Shown piece by piece: positions 44,537 to 52,476 of a stretch of 64,000 bases of DNA. The stretch spans positions 58,547 to 122,546 of the forward strand of contig CAXNKG010000005.1 in assembly GCA_964202965.1 (NCBI GenBank), given 5' to 3'. The DNA is from CAXNKG01 sp964202965 (GTDB lineage: Bacteria; Acidobacteriota; Vicinamibacteria; Vicinamibacterales; UBA2999). Every line of letters starts with the position of its first letter. Position 1 is the first letter of the stretch. The position numbers were made by a program, and so were the translations under genes. The notes under the pieces are model-generated. The model saw only the letters and a list, made by a program, of their open reading frames with translations. It ran no database searches and had not been told where the DNA came from.

Positions 44537-45247
44537 TCAGCCGCGGTACCGGAATTCCGGCGGCAGCGCCGTCCAGCGATCGCGTCTCCTGTAGTACTTC
44601 CATGGCTTGAAGCCGTGCGCCTTCCTGAAGGCACGGTATCTCCGGCGCAGGCGATTCGCCCGTGCGTCCGATGACCTGATGCGCCGATGGGGCCAGTCCA
44701 GCAGGAGGCGCTCGACCTTCCAGACGTTGCCATCCGCGAGTCGCCATTCATAGTGGCCAAGCACGCGCAGGTCGACGACGGCGTACGCCTTGATGCGCCC
44801 CGTGAAGTCGATGTACCCGTCGAAGTAGCTGAGGGCGAGCGCGCGTGGCGTCGCAAACACCGGCTTCCGGCCGTGCAGCCCCGGATCGCGCGACCGCGCG
44901 ACCGACCCCCAGCCGGACGGGGTGCGGTAGACGAAGATCACGTGGTCCAGCAGGTCGATGGATTCGAAACTGAGCACCAGTGGGGGGTACCCATGCTGCT
45001 CGAGGAGGACAGCCGCCGACAGCGCCGCTTCCAGGCAATGCGCCGTGCCCGTCCGGACGACGCCCCGAAACGTCCGCAGCGTTTCGCCGCCCTTTTCAAC
45101 GTTGTACGGCAGTGCGTTGAGCCACCGCTGGACGGCATCAGGGGTGCGGAGGCGGGCCGTCAACCTGCGCTCCGCCGGCGTCAGCCGCAGCGCCGGCGGG
45201 GTCGCTCGGTCAGCGCGCGGGAGCCGGGATCTTCCTGATGTCGGCAA
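44537..45247 (-). CDS. transglutaminase-like superfamily protein
   Basis: A 236-residue protein. The order GTAHCLEAA (Cys), LLDHVIFVY (His) and SVARSRDPGL (Asp) matches the catalytic triad of transglutaminase-like cysteine enzymes, about residues 70-125. The C-terminus is very basic (RANRLRRRYRAFRKAHG). No signal peptide. It overlaps the end of the SCO1 gene by 38 bases, and only a TTG at 45247 is available as a start before the conserved part, so the exact start is uncertain. Substrate unknown. Confidence 0.6.
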   Translation of the reverse strand: MPTSGRSRLPRADRATPPALRLTPAERRLTARLRTPDAVQRWLNALPYNVEKGGETLRTFRGVVRTGTAHCLEAALSAAVLLEQHGYPPLVLSFESIDLLDHVIFVYRTPSGWGSVARSRDPGLHGRKPVFATPRALALSYFDGYIDFTGRIKAYAVVDLRVLGHYEWRLADGNVWKVERLLLDWPHRRIRSSDARANRLRRRYRAFRKAHGFKPWKYYRRRDRWTALPPEFRYRG

Positions 45248-46070
45248 CGAGTTCCGCGGGTGTCCACATGTTGCCAGAGTGGACAGCGGCCACCCGGCCC
45301 TCGGCGTCGATCACGGCGGTGCGCAGGTTGTGGACGACGACCGCCACCGATTCGCCGGGTTCGGTGATGATGCCGAACCGCTTTGCCAGCGCGAGCACAT
45401 CGTCGCGATCGCCCGTCAGGAACGTCCACGTCGCGGGAGCCGCCCCGATGGCCTGGGCATGTGCTCGCAGCACCGGCGCCGTATCGAAGTCAGGGTCGAG
45501 CGTGATCGACACCAGATGGACGTCAGCGAGATCAGCGGAGCTCCGGATCTCCTGCTGGATACGCGCGAAGTGCCGGTCCATCAACGGACAGAAATCCGGA
45601 ATCGGGCACCGCGTGTAGATAAAGGTGAGCGCGACGCGGTGGCCCCTGAGGGACGACAGCGGCCGCGCGGCGCCGGTGTCGTCGATGAGAGCCGTATCCG
45701 GAACGGCGTCGCCCGTCTTCAGAAGGTCGGTATCCGTGATCGCCGGGCCGGCGCCCGGATTCCTGATGGGCGCGTGTCCCGTCGTCGTCATCGAGGAGAG
45801 GTAGCCATCCACCTCTTCGACGACGAGCGTGGCGGTGATCAGGTCACCGGGCAGTTTGCCCTCGAGCAGCGCGGCGTCGCTGACTTTGTACGTCATGACC
45901 ATCGCCGGCATGAAACCGGGAATGTCCTCATGATCGACCAGCACTTCGCGCCGGACGGCGTCGACGCTGAGAATCTGACCCCGGACCTCGAACTCCCGCG
46001 CCTCTGGTGGGCGGCTGCATGCGCTCGCGGCGGTCACTGCCGCAATCAGGATGCCGGCTCGCCACTGCAT
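45210..46070 (-). CDS. SCO1/SenC copper chaperone with CusF-like domain
   Basis: A 286-residue lipoprotein (lipobox AASAC). Residues about 25-95 are a CusF-like copper-binding domain (IPGFMPAMVMTYKV, methionines as ligands). Residues about 120-280 are the thioredoxin-like SCO domain with CPIPDFC, a variant with five residues between the cysteines, and the histidine in VVHNLR. SCO proteins insert copper into CuA centres. The fusion supplies its own copper donor domain. TAGAGT lies 7 bases before the ATG, overlapping the divergent -10 of the DUF72 gene. Confidence 0.85.
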   Translation of the reverse strand: MQWRAGILIAAVTAASACSRPPEAREFEVRGQILSVDAVRREVLVDHEDIPGFMPAMVMTYKVSDAALLEGKLPGDLITATLVVEEVDGYLSSMTTTGHAPIRNPGAGPAITDTDLLKTGDAVPDTALIDDTGAARPLSSLRGHRVALTFIYTRCPIPDFCPLMDRHFARIQQEIRSSADLADVHLVSITLDPDFDTAPVLRAHAQAIGAAPATWTFLTGDRDDVLALAKRFGIITEPGESVAVVVHNLRTAVIDAEGRVAAVHSGNMWTPAELVADIRKIPAPAR

Positions 46071-46074
46071 ATGT

Positions 46075-46083
46075 TTAACTCTA
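46075..46083. promoter_or_regulatory. overlapping divergent -10 elements
   Basis: TTAACT (46075-46080) serves the plus-strand gene at 46088, and TAGAGT (46078-46083 on the reverse strand) serves the gene starting at 46070. Each lies 7 bases from its start codon, so the two genes cannot be initiated at the same time. Confidence 0.4.
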
Positions 46084-46087
46084 CCAA

Positions 46088-46813
46088 ATGATCTGGATCG
46101 GAACGTCGGGCTACAACTACCCGGAATGGAAGGGCACCTTCTATCCCGAGACGCTGTCCGCAGCGAAGATGCTTCCGTTCTACGCGCAGCGGTTCCCGAC
46201 GGTCGAGATCAACTACACGTTCTACCGCGCGCCGAACGAAAAGATTCTCCAGGGATGGAACGCGGCCACCCCGGAACGGTTCAAACTGACGCTGAAGGCG
46301 CCCAAGCGCATTACGCACGAGGCGCGGCTCCGCGATTGCGGCGATAGCGTCCGTCAGTTTCTGGAAACGGCCTCGGTGCTCGGTCCCAAACTGGGCGCGC
46401 TCCTGTTTCAACTACCGCCGAATCTCAAGAAGGACCTCGCGCGCTTCGACGCCTTTCTGGAGGCCTTCCCGCCACGGGTGTGCGCCGCGTTTGAGTTCCG
46501 CCACGCGTCATGGTGTGATGACGAGATTTACGAGCGGCTGCACGCCCGCAACCTGGCGCTCTGCGTGGCCGACAGCGAGAAGCTCTCCACGCCGGTGGTC
46601 GTGACGGCGGACTACGGATATTTCCGGCTACGCGACGAGGGATATGAGCCGGCCGGTATCGAACGCTGGGCCGCGGTCATTGCCGACACGACGGCCGATC
46701 TCGAGGACGTCTTCGTGTACTTCAAGCACGAAGAGTCCGGAAAGGGCCCTCAGTTCGCCCGGCTGCTGATCGACGCGCTGGCAAAGCGCGCGATTTCCCG
46801 CTCGGCCCAGTAG
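46088..46813 (+). CDS. DUF72 domain protein (YecE-like)
   Basis: A 241-residue TIM-barrel protein of the DUF72 family. The N-terminus IWIGTSGYNYPEWKG and the following FPTVEINYTFYRAP are diagnostic, as is FEFRHASW further on. Widespread in bacteria; related to phosphodiesterase or endonuclease-like barrels, but the function is not established. The last 64 bases overlap the convergent hydrolase gene, an unusually long convergent overlap. Confidence 0.88.
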   Translation: MIWIGTSGYNYPEWKGTFYPETLSAAKMLPFYAQRFPTVEINYTFYRAPNEKILQGWNAATPERFKLTLKAPKRITHEARLRDCGDSVRQFLETASVLGPKLGALLFQLPPNLKKDLARFDAFLEAFPPRVCAAFEFRHASWCDDEIYERLHARNLALCVADSEKLSTPVVVTADYGYFRLRDEGYEPAGIERWAAVIADTTADLEDVFVYFKHEESGKGPQFARLLIDALAKRAISRSAQ

Positions 46814-47742
46814 CCGTCGTAGCCGACGGCCGGGGCTTCCACATACGCGCAGTGGCCGCCCTCCGGCGTGACGACGACCGTGATGTTCGGGTTGCCCGTG
46901 ATGGCCGGATGGCTGAACGGCGCGGACGGCACGAAGGGGTCGTTCCTGGCGGTCAGGACGAGGGTCGGGACCCGTATGCGGTCGACGACTCGCAGCGCGC
47001 TGGCCCGGTAGTAATAGTCCGCCGAGTCCCTGTAGCCGTGGTCAGGCGCCGTAAACACGTCGTCAAAGCGGCGGATGGTCCAGATACGCCGGAGCGATGC
47101 CAGCGAGTACGTGCCCGGCGCCGCCGCCGCCTTGCGGCGCATGCGTGACTTGAGATTGCGAACAAAGTTCCAGTGGTAGGCAACGTTGCCCGGGCGCTCG
47201 AGTGCATCGACGCACCGTGCCAGATCCAGCGTGGGCGAGATGGCGCAGACCGCGGCGAGCTGCGGCACGCCACCGCCGAGCTCCCCGGCAAGCTTGAGTG
47301 CCAGATTGCCGCCGAGTGAATAACCGGCGACCGCCAGCGTGGTGATGCCGTCGCGTTCGATGAGCTCGCGCAGCACGAACAGCGGGTCTGCGGTCAGCCC
47401 CGAGTGGTACAGCCCGCGGCACAGATGTTCGGTGCCTCCACAATTCCGCTGATTGAGCCTCACCACGTTCCACCCGGCCGCCCAGGCCTTATCGGAGATG
47501 CCGCGCATGTAATGCGCCAGGCTCGATCCTTCGAGTCCGTGGAGCAGCAGGATGGTGGGATGCCGGCGAGCGTCGTGATGCCAGTGGCAATGCGCGAGCA
47601 CGCGCGTGTCGGGCGCGACGTCGAAATACCGCTCCACAGGGTCCGGCAGATTCGGAAAGCGCCGCGGGCGGGCCCACGCGTACAGCGTCTGGGCGTGGCC
47701 GCCCCGAATCCGCGGCCTGAACTCCGAAGTCACGAATGACAT
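46750..47742 (-). CDS. YheT family alpha/beta hydrolase
   Basis: A 330-residue cytosolic alpha/beta hydrolase. LLLHGLEGSSLAHYM forms the oxyanion region, the nucleophile elbow is AGYSLGGN, the acid is in TARNDPF and the catalytic His in GGHCAYVE. RGGHAQTLYAW at the N-terminus is diagnostic for YheT/ABHD1-3-like esterases. Substrates are probably lipid or acyl esters. Divergent from a DinB gene; convergent with DUF72. Confidence 0.85.
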   Translation of the reverse strand: MSFVTSEFRPRIRGGHAQTLYAWARPRRFPNLPDPVERYFDVAPDTRVLAHCHWHHDARRHPTILLLHGLEGSSLAHYMRGISDKAWAAGWNVVRLNQRNCGGTEHLCRGLYHSGLTADPLFVLRELIERDGITTLAVAGYSLGGNLALKLAGELGGGVPQLAAVCAISPTLDLARCVDALERPGNVAYHWNFVRNLKSRMRRKAAAAPGTYSLASLRRIWTIRRFDDVFTAPDHGYRDSADYYYRASALRVVDRIRVPTLVLTARNDPFVPSAPFSHPAITGNPNITVVVTPEGGHCAYVEAPAVGYDGYWAEREIARFASASISSRAN

Positions 47743-47759
47743 CGCGTGTGATTTGAGCT

Positions 47760-47765
47760 TACCAT
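47760..47765 (+). promoter_or_regulatory. -10 element, leaderless DinB gene
   Basis: TACCAT, 6 bases before the ATG at 47772. Confidence 0.5.
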
Positions 47766-47771
47766 CGCGCG

Positions 47772-48296
47772 ATGAGCCACGACCTCGACTCGACAGTCCT
47801 GCACGTCTCGCGGCAGCGTCTCGTCACCGACTATCCCGGACAGATCGATGCCTGCCTGAACATCCTCACAGACGACGAACTGTGGTGGCGTCCGAACAAG
47901 CGGTCGAACGCGGTCGCGAATCTCGTTCTCCATCTATCGGGTTCGAACCGGTACTACTTCGAGAACGTCATCGCGGGCCGGGATGTCCCGCGCGATCGGG
48001 CCGCCGAATTCTCCGCCCGCGGCACCGTGTCACGAGCGGTCATCATCGAGACCTGGACGGCGGCTTGCCGTGTTACGGAACACGTCCTCACGGCGATGCA
48101 GCCATCGCAGTTGATGCAGACGACCGAGCGCAGCGGCAAAGCGACCACGTACGCGCAGATACTGCTGCACGTCACCCATCACAACGCCGCGCACATGGGG
48201 CAGATCGTCTGGATAACCAAGATGCTGCACCCGGCGGACGTCGATGAGCTCTGGATGAAGATGCAGGGAATGGTGTTGCCGCATGGGAAACCGTAG
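47772..48296 (+). CDS. DinB/YfiT-like four-helix metal protein
   Basis: A 174-residue DinB-fold protein. Histidines in LVLHLSGSN and VTHHNAAHMGQI sit where the family binds a divalent metal. DinB-like proteins include thiol-dependent S-transferases such as BstA, which uses bacillithiol; others have no known activity. A second, distant DinB gene is at 49828. A heptad array begins exactly at its stop codon. Confidence 0.8.
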   Translation: MSHDLDSTVLHVSRQRLVTDYPGQIDACLNILTDDELWWRPNKRSNAVANLVLHLSGSNRYYFENVIAGRDVPRDRAAEFSARGTVSRAVIIETWTAACRVTEHVLTAMQPSQLMQTTERSGKATTYAQILLHVTHHNAAHMGQIVWITKMLHPADVDELWMKMQGMVLPHGKP

Positions 48297-48335
48297 GCAG
48301 GAGGCAGCGGGCAGTAGGCAGTAGGCAGTAGGCGG
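48294..48335. repeat. heptad repeat, 6 units, starting at a stop codon
   Basis: TAGGCAG, GAGGCAG, CGGGCAG, TAGGCAG, TAGGCAG, TAGGCGG. The first TAG is the stop codon of the DinB gene; the array fills the space to the convergent gene. Confidence 0.9.
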
Positions 48336-48338
48336 TAG

Positions 48339-49880
48339 CTATCGGAGTTCGTAGATGCGGAACTGCGCGTTGCGAAAGACCTCTGTCAGCGGCAGGTCGT
48401 TCTCCGTGACGAGGTAGTCAAGGTCATACAACTGCGCCAGCTCCTGTGCACGGCCGGCGGTCAGCTCGCCGAAGTTGCCGATCGCCGCCGTGCGCTCCAC
48501 GACTCTCCCGGCCACCTCCCGGGAGTAGATGGCCAGCGCCGAGTCCTTGACCTCTTCAATCAGCACGTCGCGTTCCGCTGAGACACGGACGCTGGTGCCG
48601 TACTTCCAGGCATGCCCGGGGTCCGCGAGCACGTGTATGTCCGGCGGCTGCGCCGCGAACCACTGCATCGCGTGCTCCCACGGCGTCTGCGAACGTCCGA
48701 TCTCAAACAGCGGCCGCTCGGGACGCTCGACGAGCATGATGTACAGCCCGCGGCCGGCGGATACGGCGAGGAGGGCCACGACGGCGGCCACGCGAAGCGA
48801 CCGCTGGGGACCATCCGCGAGGACGCCAATCACGTAGATCACGGCGACGAACTCCACCAGCCAGAAGACACGGGAGATCTGAAACTGCACCGGCAGTGCG
48901 ATGCCGGCCGCGACAAACGGCAGCGTCGCGACAAACACGCCCACGAGGGCCGTCGCGCCCCATACCAGTGCCCGATCGATCGCTGTCGCGTCACCGCGAG
49001 TGGTGCGCACCCGGTACGTCCACCAGAGGAGTCCCAGCGACGCGGCATTCGCGGCCCAGGCCCAGAGAGGCCATTGGGTGGCGAAGAGCGAGTCCTTGCT
49101 GGCCACCGCCTGCAGCCAGACGTCATCCATGGCGGTCAGGGTTCCCCTGAGCGGGCCGACGAGCACCCAGCCGGCGAGGACCACCACGGCCATGCGCAGA
49201 GCGAGCCAGCCGAGTCTGCGCCAGAGTGGATCGAGGAGCGCCAGCGCGACGCCAATCAGTACGGAAAACCACAGTGCGGTCGTGACGTGTACGACGGCGC
49301 AGCACGCCACAAGCGCGATTGCCGTACGGTCGCGGCGATGACATACGGCGGCGACAGCCAGTGCGCCGAGGCTGAACGCGAGCATGCGTGGATGAAAGTA
49401 GGGCTCGAGCGAATTCGCGCTCGTGCGCGGAATTCGATGCCGCAGCGTCAACGCGGCGCCAAGCGCGACAACCGCCCACGGATGGCGGTAGAGCCGCGCG
49501 CCGATGAGCGTGACGGCCGCCCAGAGCAGCAGCATGGAGATGACGTACCCGACAAGAAACGCCGTGTCGAGGGTGATGCCGGTCCCGCCCACGACGGTCG
49601 CCATGACCTCGTCCATGAGCATCAGGCGGCCTTCAGCGTCGATGACGGCGCCATCGCGGGGAAACAGCGACGCGTCGATGGCTCGCGTGATGACGGGAAT
49701 GTAGAACGCCTGGTCCGACGTGCCGTACCGGTACCCGGCGCCGTTGGCGGTCGCCAGCACGACAAACAGGGCTCCGCCCAGGACGAGCAGCGGAGCCGTC
49801 AGGCCTTGCCGGCCGGGACGGCCCGGCTCAGAAGGCAGGTTCGTCGGCGCTGGGTCCGTAGATCGCTGGGACGGGAACAT
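48339..49880 (-). CDS. polytopic membrane protein of GT-C-like type
   Basis: A 513-residue integral membrane protein with about ten helices over residues 30-385 and a soluble C-terminal domain of 130 residues. FYIPVITRAIDASLFPRD near residue 60 lies in a first periplasmic loop with acidic residues, a layout like GT-C glycosyltransferases or DUF6798-type proteins. No specific activity can be assigned. The start overlaps the end of the second DinB gene by 53 bases; it may lie further downstream. Confidence 0.65.
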   Translation of the reverse strand: MFPSQRSTDPAPTNLPSEPGRPGRQGLTAPLLVLGGALFVVLATANGAGYRYGTSDQAFYIPVITRAIDASLFPRDGAVIDAEGRLMLMDEVMATVVGGTGITLDTAFLVGYVISMLLLWAAVTLIGARLYRHPWAVVALGAALTLRHRIPRTSANSLEPYFHPRMLAFSLGALAVAAVCHRRDRTAIALVACCAVVHVTTALWFSVLIGVALALLDPLWRRLGWLALRMAVVVLAGWVLVGPLRGTLTAMDDVWLQAVASKDSLFATQWPLWAWAANAASLGLLWWTYRVRTTRGDATAIDRALVWGATALVGVFVATLPFVAAGIALPVQFQISRVFWLVEFVAVIYVIGVLADGPQRSLRVAAVVALLAVSAGRGLYIMLVERPERPLFEIGRSQTPWEHAMQWFAAQPPDIHVLADPGHAWKYGTSVRVSAERDVLIEEVKDSALAIYSREVAGRVVERTAAIGNFGELTAGRAQELAQLYDLDYLVTENDLPLTEVFRNAQFRIYELR

Positions 49881-50325
49881 CGAGGAGACGTAAATATACG
49901 GTCAGCTGCGCTCGATGGTGAATGAGATGACTGACGACGAACGAACGCCACACGGCCGTCCTGGGCATGGTGAAGAGCGTTCGTCCACTGTGCTTGAGCG
50001 ACCACATCGCCGCCAGTTCGGCGTCGGTCTTCCCGGTCAGGGCCGCGCGGGCCGCCGCCACATTCCTGTCAAACGCGGCCAGGATGTCGCTTGTCGAGGG
50101 TAGCGCGGTCAGCGTCGGCGTGCCGCCGACGTCGATGTCCGTGCGGTTCAGCGTCTCGGATCCCCACGTTGGCAGGTTGGCAACGTGGGTCGCCAGAGCG
50201 CCCAGCGAAAACGACTTCGGGTGCGGCTTCCAGTCGCGCTTGTCATCCGGGACGCGCTCGAGGACCTTCCGCGTCCTCGTCATTTCGCTGTCGAACTCAG
50301 GCAGAAGGGCATCGACGAGAGGCAT
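49828..50325 (-). CDS. DinB family protein
   Basis: A 165-residue DinB-fold protein with histidines in ATHVANLPTW and SHLIHHRAQL that form the usual metal triad. It resembles DUF1572/DUF664-type members. It follows LemA on the same strand with 9 bases between and has AGGAG before its start, so it is in the LemA-TPM operon. Possibly a thiol S-transferase or thiol-independent hydrolase; unproven. Confidence 0.82.
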   Translation of the reverse strand: MPLVDALLPEFDSEMTRTRKVLERVPDDKRDWKPHPKSFSLGALATHVANLPTWGSETLNRTDIDVGGTPTLTALPSTSDILAAFDRNVAAARAALTGKTDAELAAMWSLKHSGRTLFTMPRTAVWRSFVVSHLIHHRAQLTVYLRLLDVPVPAIYGPSADEPAF

Positions 50326-50334
50326 CGCCCGCTC

Positions 50335-50907
50335 CTACGACCGTTCGAAGGTGACCGTCGGGACGCGCTCCGCTTCCGGCGGCGCGTTGAACACAGGATA
50401 TTCGCTGAAGCCGAAGATGCTGGCCGTAATGTTCGACGGGAACTGCCGTCGCGACGTGTTGTACGTCTGGACCCGCTCGTTGTACCGCATGCGTTCGACG
50501 GCGATCCGGTTCTCGGTCCCGGCCAGTTCGTCCATCAGCCGATTGAATGTTTCATTCGACCGCAGCTGCGGATAGTTCTCGACGATCACGAGCAGCCGCG
50601 CCAGTGCCGTGCTCTGTTCGTTGGCGGCCTGCATCCGCTGTTCGGGCGTCTGCGCGCCGGCGAGTCTGGCGCGCGATTCCGCAATCTGTCCGAAGACGTC
50701 CCGTTCCTGCTGCGCGACGCCCTTGGTGGTTTCCACCAGGTTCGGAATCAGGTCGTTCCGCCGCTGTAACTGGTTCTCGACCTGCGCCCACTGGGTCTTG
50801 ATGGCCTCCTCCTGCGACACGAACTGGTTGTACGAGCACCCAGAGGCGGCTGCCGCCGCGACGAGCAGGATTGCGAGCGTTCCCATTCTGTGAATCTGTC
50901 GAATCAT
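50335..50907 (-). CDS. lemA: LemA family lipoprotein
   Basis: A 190-residue lipoprotein (lipobox AAASGC) with the long helical LemA domain: WAQVENQLQRRNDLIPNLVE and the later NRIAVERMRYNERVQTYN stretch are diagnostic. It is anchored in a membrane with its helical bundle outside. LemA genes regularly accompany TPM-domain (YgcG) genes, as here, but the joint role is unknown. The ATG at 50907 has GGAGGAGG upstream; the frame extends further but lacks sense there. Confidence 0.9.
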   Translation of the reverse strand: MIRQIHRMGTLAILLVAAAAASGCSYNQFVSQEEAIKTQWAQVENQLQRRNDLIPNLVETTKGVAQQERDVFGQIAESRARLAGAQTPEQRMQAANEQSTALARLLVIVENYPQLRSNETFNRLMDELAGTENRIAVERMRYNERVQTYNTSRRQFPSNITASIFGFSEYPVFNAPPEAERVPTVTFERS

Positions 50908-50924
50908 GATCCTTGCCTCCTCCA

Positions 50925-51707
50925 TTACCATCCCGCGCCGCCGCCGCCACCGCCGCTGCGGCCACCGCCAAAACCCCCGAATCCGCCGCCGAATCCGCCA
51001 CCGCCGCCAAACCCACCGCCGAAGCCGCCCCCGAATGGTCCGACGCCGCTCGTCCACCCGCCGACCGGGGCGCCCCAGCGCCTCCGGAAGCCACGGTGCC
51101 CGCGCGCGCGGGCCGCGACCGCGTTCAGCACGATGAACGCGATGAAGATCGCCATGATGATGCCGCCCGGTGAACCGGCAACCGGCGTGGACGGGAGGGC
51201 ATCGCGAGCGGCGCCATCGAGCGTGACATTGCGGCGCTCGGCGATGCGGCCGATGATGCGGGCCACCCCGGCCTCTAACCCGGCCCCGTAGTTTCCGCGC
51301 CGGAATTCAGGCGCCATGTGCTGCCGGCTCGTGTCGCCCGCAAAACCGTCGGTAATGAACTGTTCGAGCTCGTAGCCGGGCTCCACCCAGACCTGGCGAT
51401 CGCTGACCGCCAGCAACACGAGCAGCCCGTTGTCACGTCCCGCCTGGCCGATGCCGCGCCCCCCATTCTGGAACAGTTGATTCGCGTATTCGCGGATGTC
51501 CGCGCGGGGCGCAAACGTGTCAATCGTGACGACAACCACTACGTCGCCGCTGGCTTCCTGGAGCGAGCGGATGAGGGCGTCCATCGCCGTTTCGCTGTCC
51601 GCATCGATGACATTGGCGAAGTCGTTGACTGGCGCCGTCAGCGCGGGTAGCTCCTGCGCCGCCGCCGGCAGGGCCGCCAGCAGCAGGAAGACGATTACCC
51701 GCGCCAC
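50925..51707 (-). CDS. TPM domain protein (YgcG family)
   Basis: A 260-residue exported protein: signal peptide (about 1-17), a TPM phosphatase-like domain (VNDFANVID, then VVVTIDTFAP and DNGLLVLLAVSDRQVWVEPG), one membrane helix near residue 190-205 (IIMAIFIAFIVLNAV), and a long glycine-rich tail (GGGFGGGFGGGG). TPM domains act in photosystem II repair in plants, but bacterial forms are unassigned. The tail is typical of the YgcG group. It overlaps the preceding gene by 13 bases and precedes lemA. Confidence 0.88.
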   Translation of the reverse strand: MARVIVFLLLAALPAAAQELPALTAPVNDFANVIDADSETAMDALIRSLQEASGDVVVVVTIDTFAPRADIREYANQLFQNGGRGIGQAGRDNGLLVLLAVSDRQVWVEPGYELEQFITDGFAGDTSRQHMAPEFRRGNYGAGLEAGVARIIGRIAERRNVTLDGAARDALPSTPVAGSPGGIIMAIFIAFIVLNAVAARARGHRGFRRRWGAPVGGWTSGVGPFGGGFGGGFGGGGGFGGGFGGFGGGRSGGGGGGAGW

Positions 51708-52399
51708 GTGTCTACGACGCGCGCCAATGCTTCGACGGCGGCGAGGTACTGCGGGAAGAGCCGCGCGGCATCGGTCGTGGGGATCGCGGGATTCCGTTCG
51801 AGGGCGAGCATGTCGCTGACGATGGCATCGGGGATGCCGGCGAGTTGCCCGCCTTCCCGCGTGGCCTCGATGCGATTGGCGTCAGGACCACCGTTGAGCC
51901 GCGCAACGTTCCGGAGCAGGGAACCGAATGCCGGCGCAGACGTGGCTACCAGGTCGGCGATCGCCCGCGGCCGGCCCGCGGATTCAATGAATCCCTCGCG
52001 CAGATGGAGGAGATGGCTCTTGATTTGCGTCTCGCAGGCGCGCCGCAGGTCGTCCTGGCTGATGGAGATCTGCTCGAACGGGTCGCCGCCACACAGGCGT
52101 TCGTGCGCGCGCAGAATCTCGGCATACTCGAGCGGAAACGCATCGAGTGAGCGCCTGAATTCCTGCTCGGCCAGAATGAGCGGGATGGCGAGACGGTGGC
52201 GCGCCCAGGGGCCCGCGAGCTGCGCGCAGGCCTCGAGATCGCTCATGCCAATCGAATCGACGAGCGCGAGGCAGGTCAGAGGAGCCTCGTCGTCGCCTTC
52301 GAGGTGAGGGCCATAGGCCACGACAGATCGAAGGCGGCCGGCGAAAATGCGGGTGAGATCCGCGACGAGCGCAGCGGCGGCGTGCCGCCACGGTTTCAT
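51695..52399 (-). CDS. degenerate nucleotidyltransferase-like protein
   Basis: A 234-residue soluble protein. RLRSVVAYGPHLEG sits where active nucleotidyltransferases carry YGS-x-ARG, and the expected D-x-D reads LVDSI, so the fold may be kept without catalysis. The rest is helical (LRREGFIESAGRP-like region) and unassigned. First gene of an operon with TPM, LemA, DinB and a membrane protein; TCTAAT lies 7 bases before the ATG. It could be a regulatory or binding subunit; I cannot name the family. Confidence 0.5.
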   Translation of the reverse strand: MKPWRHAAAALVADLTRIFAGRLRSVVAYGPHLEGDDEAPLTCLALVDSIGMSDLEACAQLAGPWARHRLAIPLILAEQEFRRSLDAFPLEYAEILRAHERLCGGDPFEQISISQDDLRRACETQIKSHLLHLREGFIESAGRPRAIADLVATSAPAFGSLLRNVARLNGGPDANRIEATREGGQLAGIPDAIVSDMLALERNPAIPTTDAARLFPQYLAAVEALARVVDTWRG

Positions 52400-52406
52400 G
52401 TCTTCA

Positions 52407-52412
52407 ATTAGA
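52407..52412 (-). promoter_or_regulatory. -10 element, leaderless operon at 52399
   Basis: TCTAAT on the reverse strand, 7 bases before the ATG at 52399. Confidence 0.5.
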
Positions 52413-52463
52413 CCATAGCGATTCGCGGCTGGAGGCCGGCCACCCCGGCCGTGGCGTTGCGTC

Positions 52464-52469
52464 TAGAAT
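52464..52469 (+). promoter_or_regulatory. -10 element, leaderless yvcK
   Basis: TAGAAT, 7 bases before the ATG at 52477. Confidence 0.55.
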
Positions 52470-52476
52470 CAGACGG

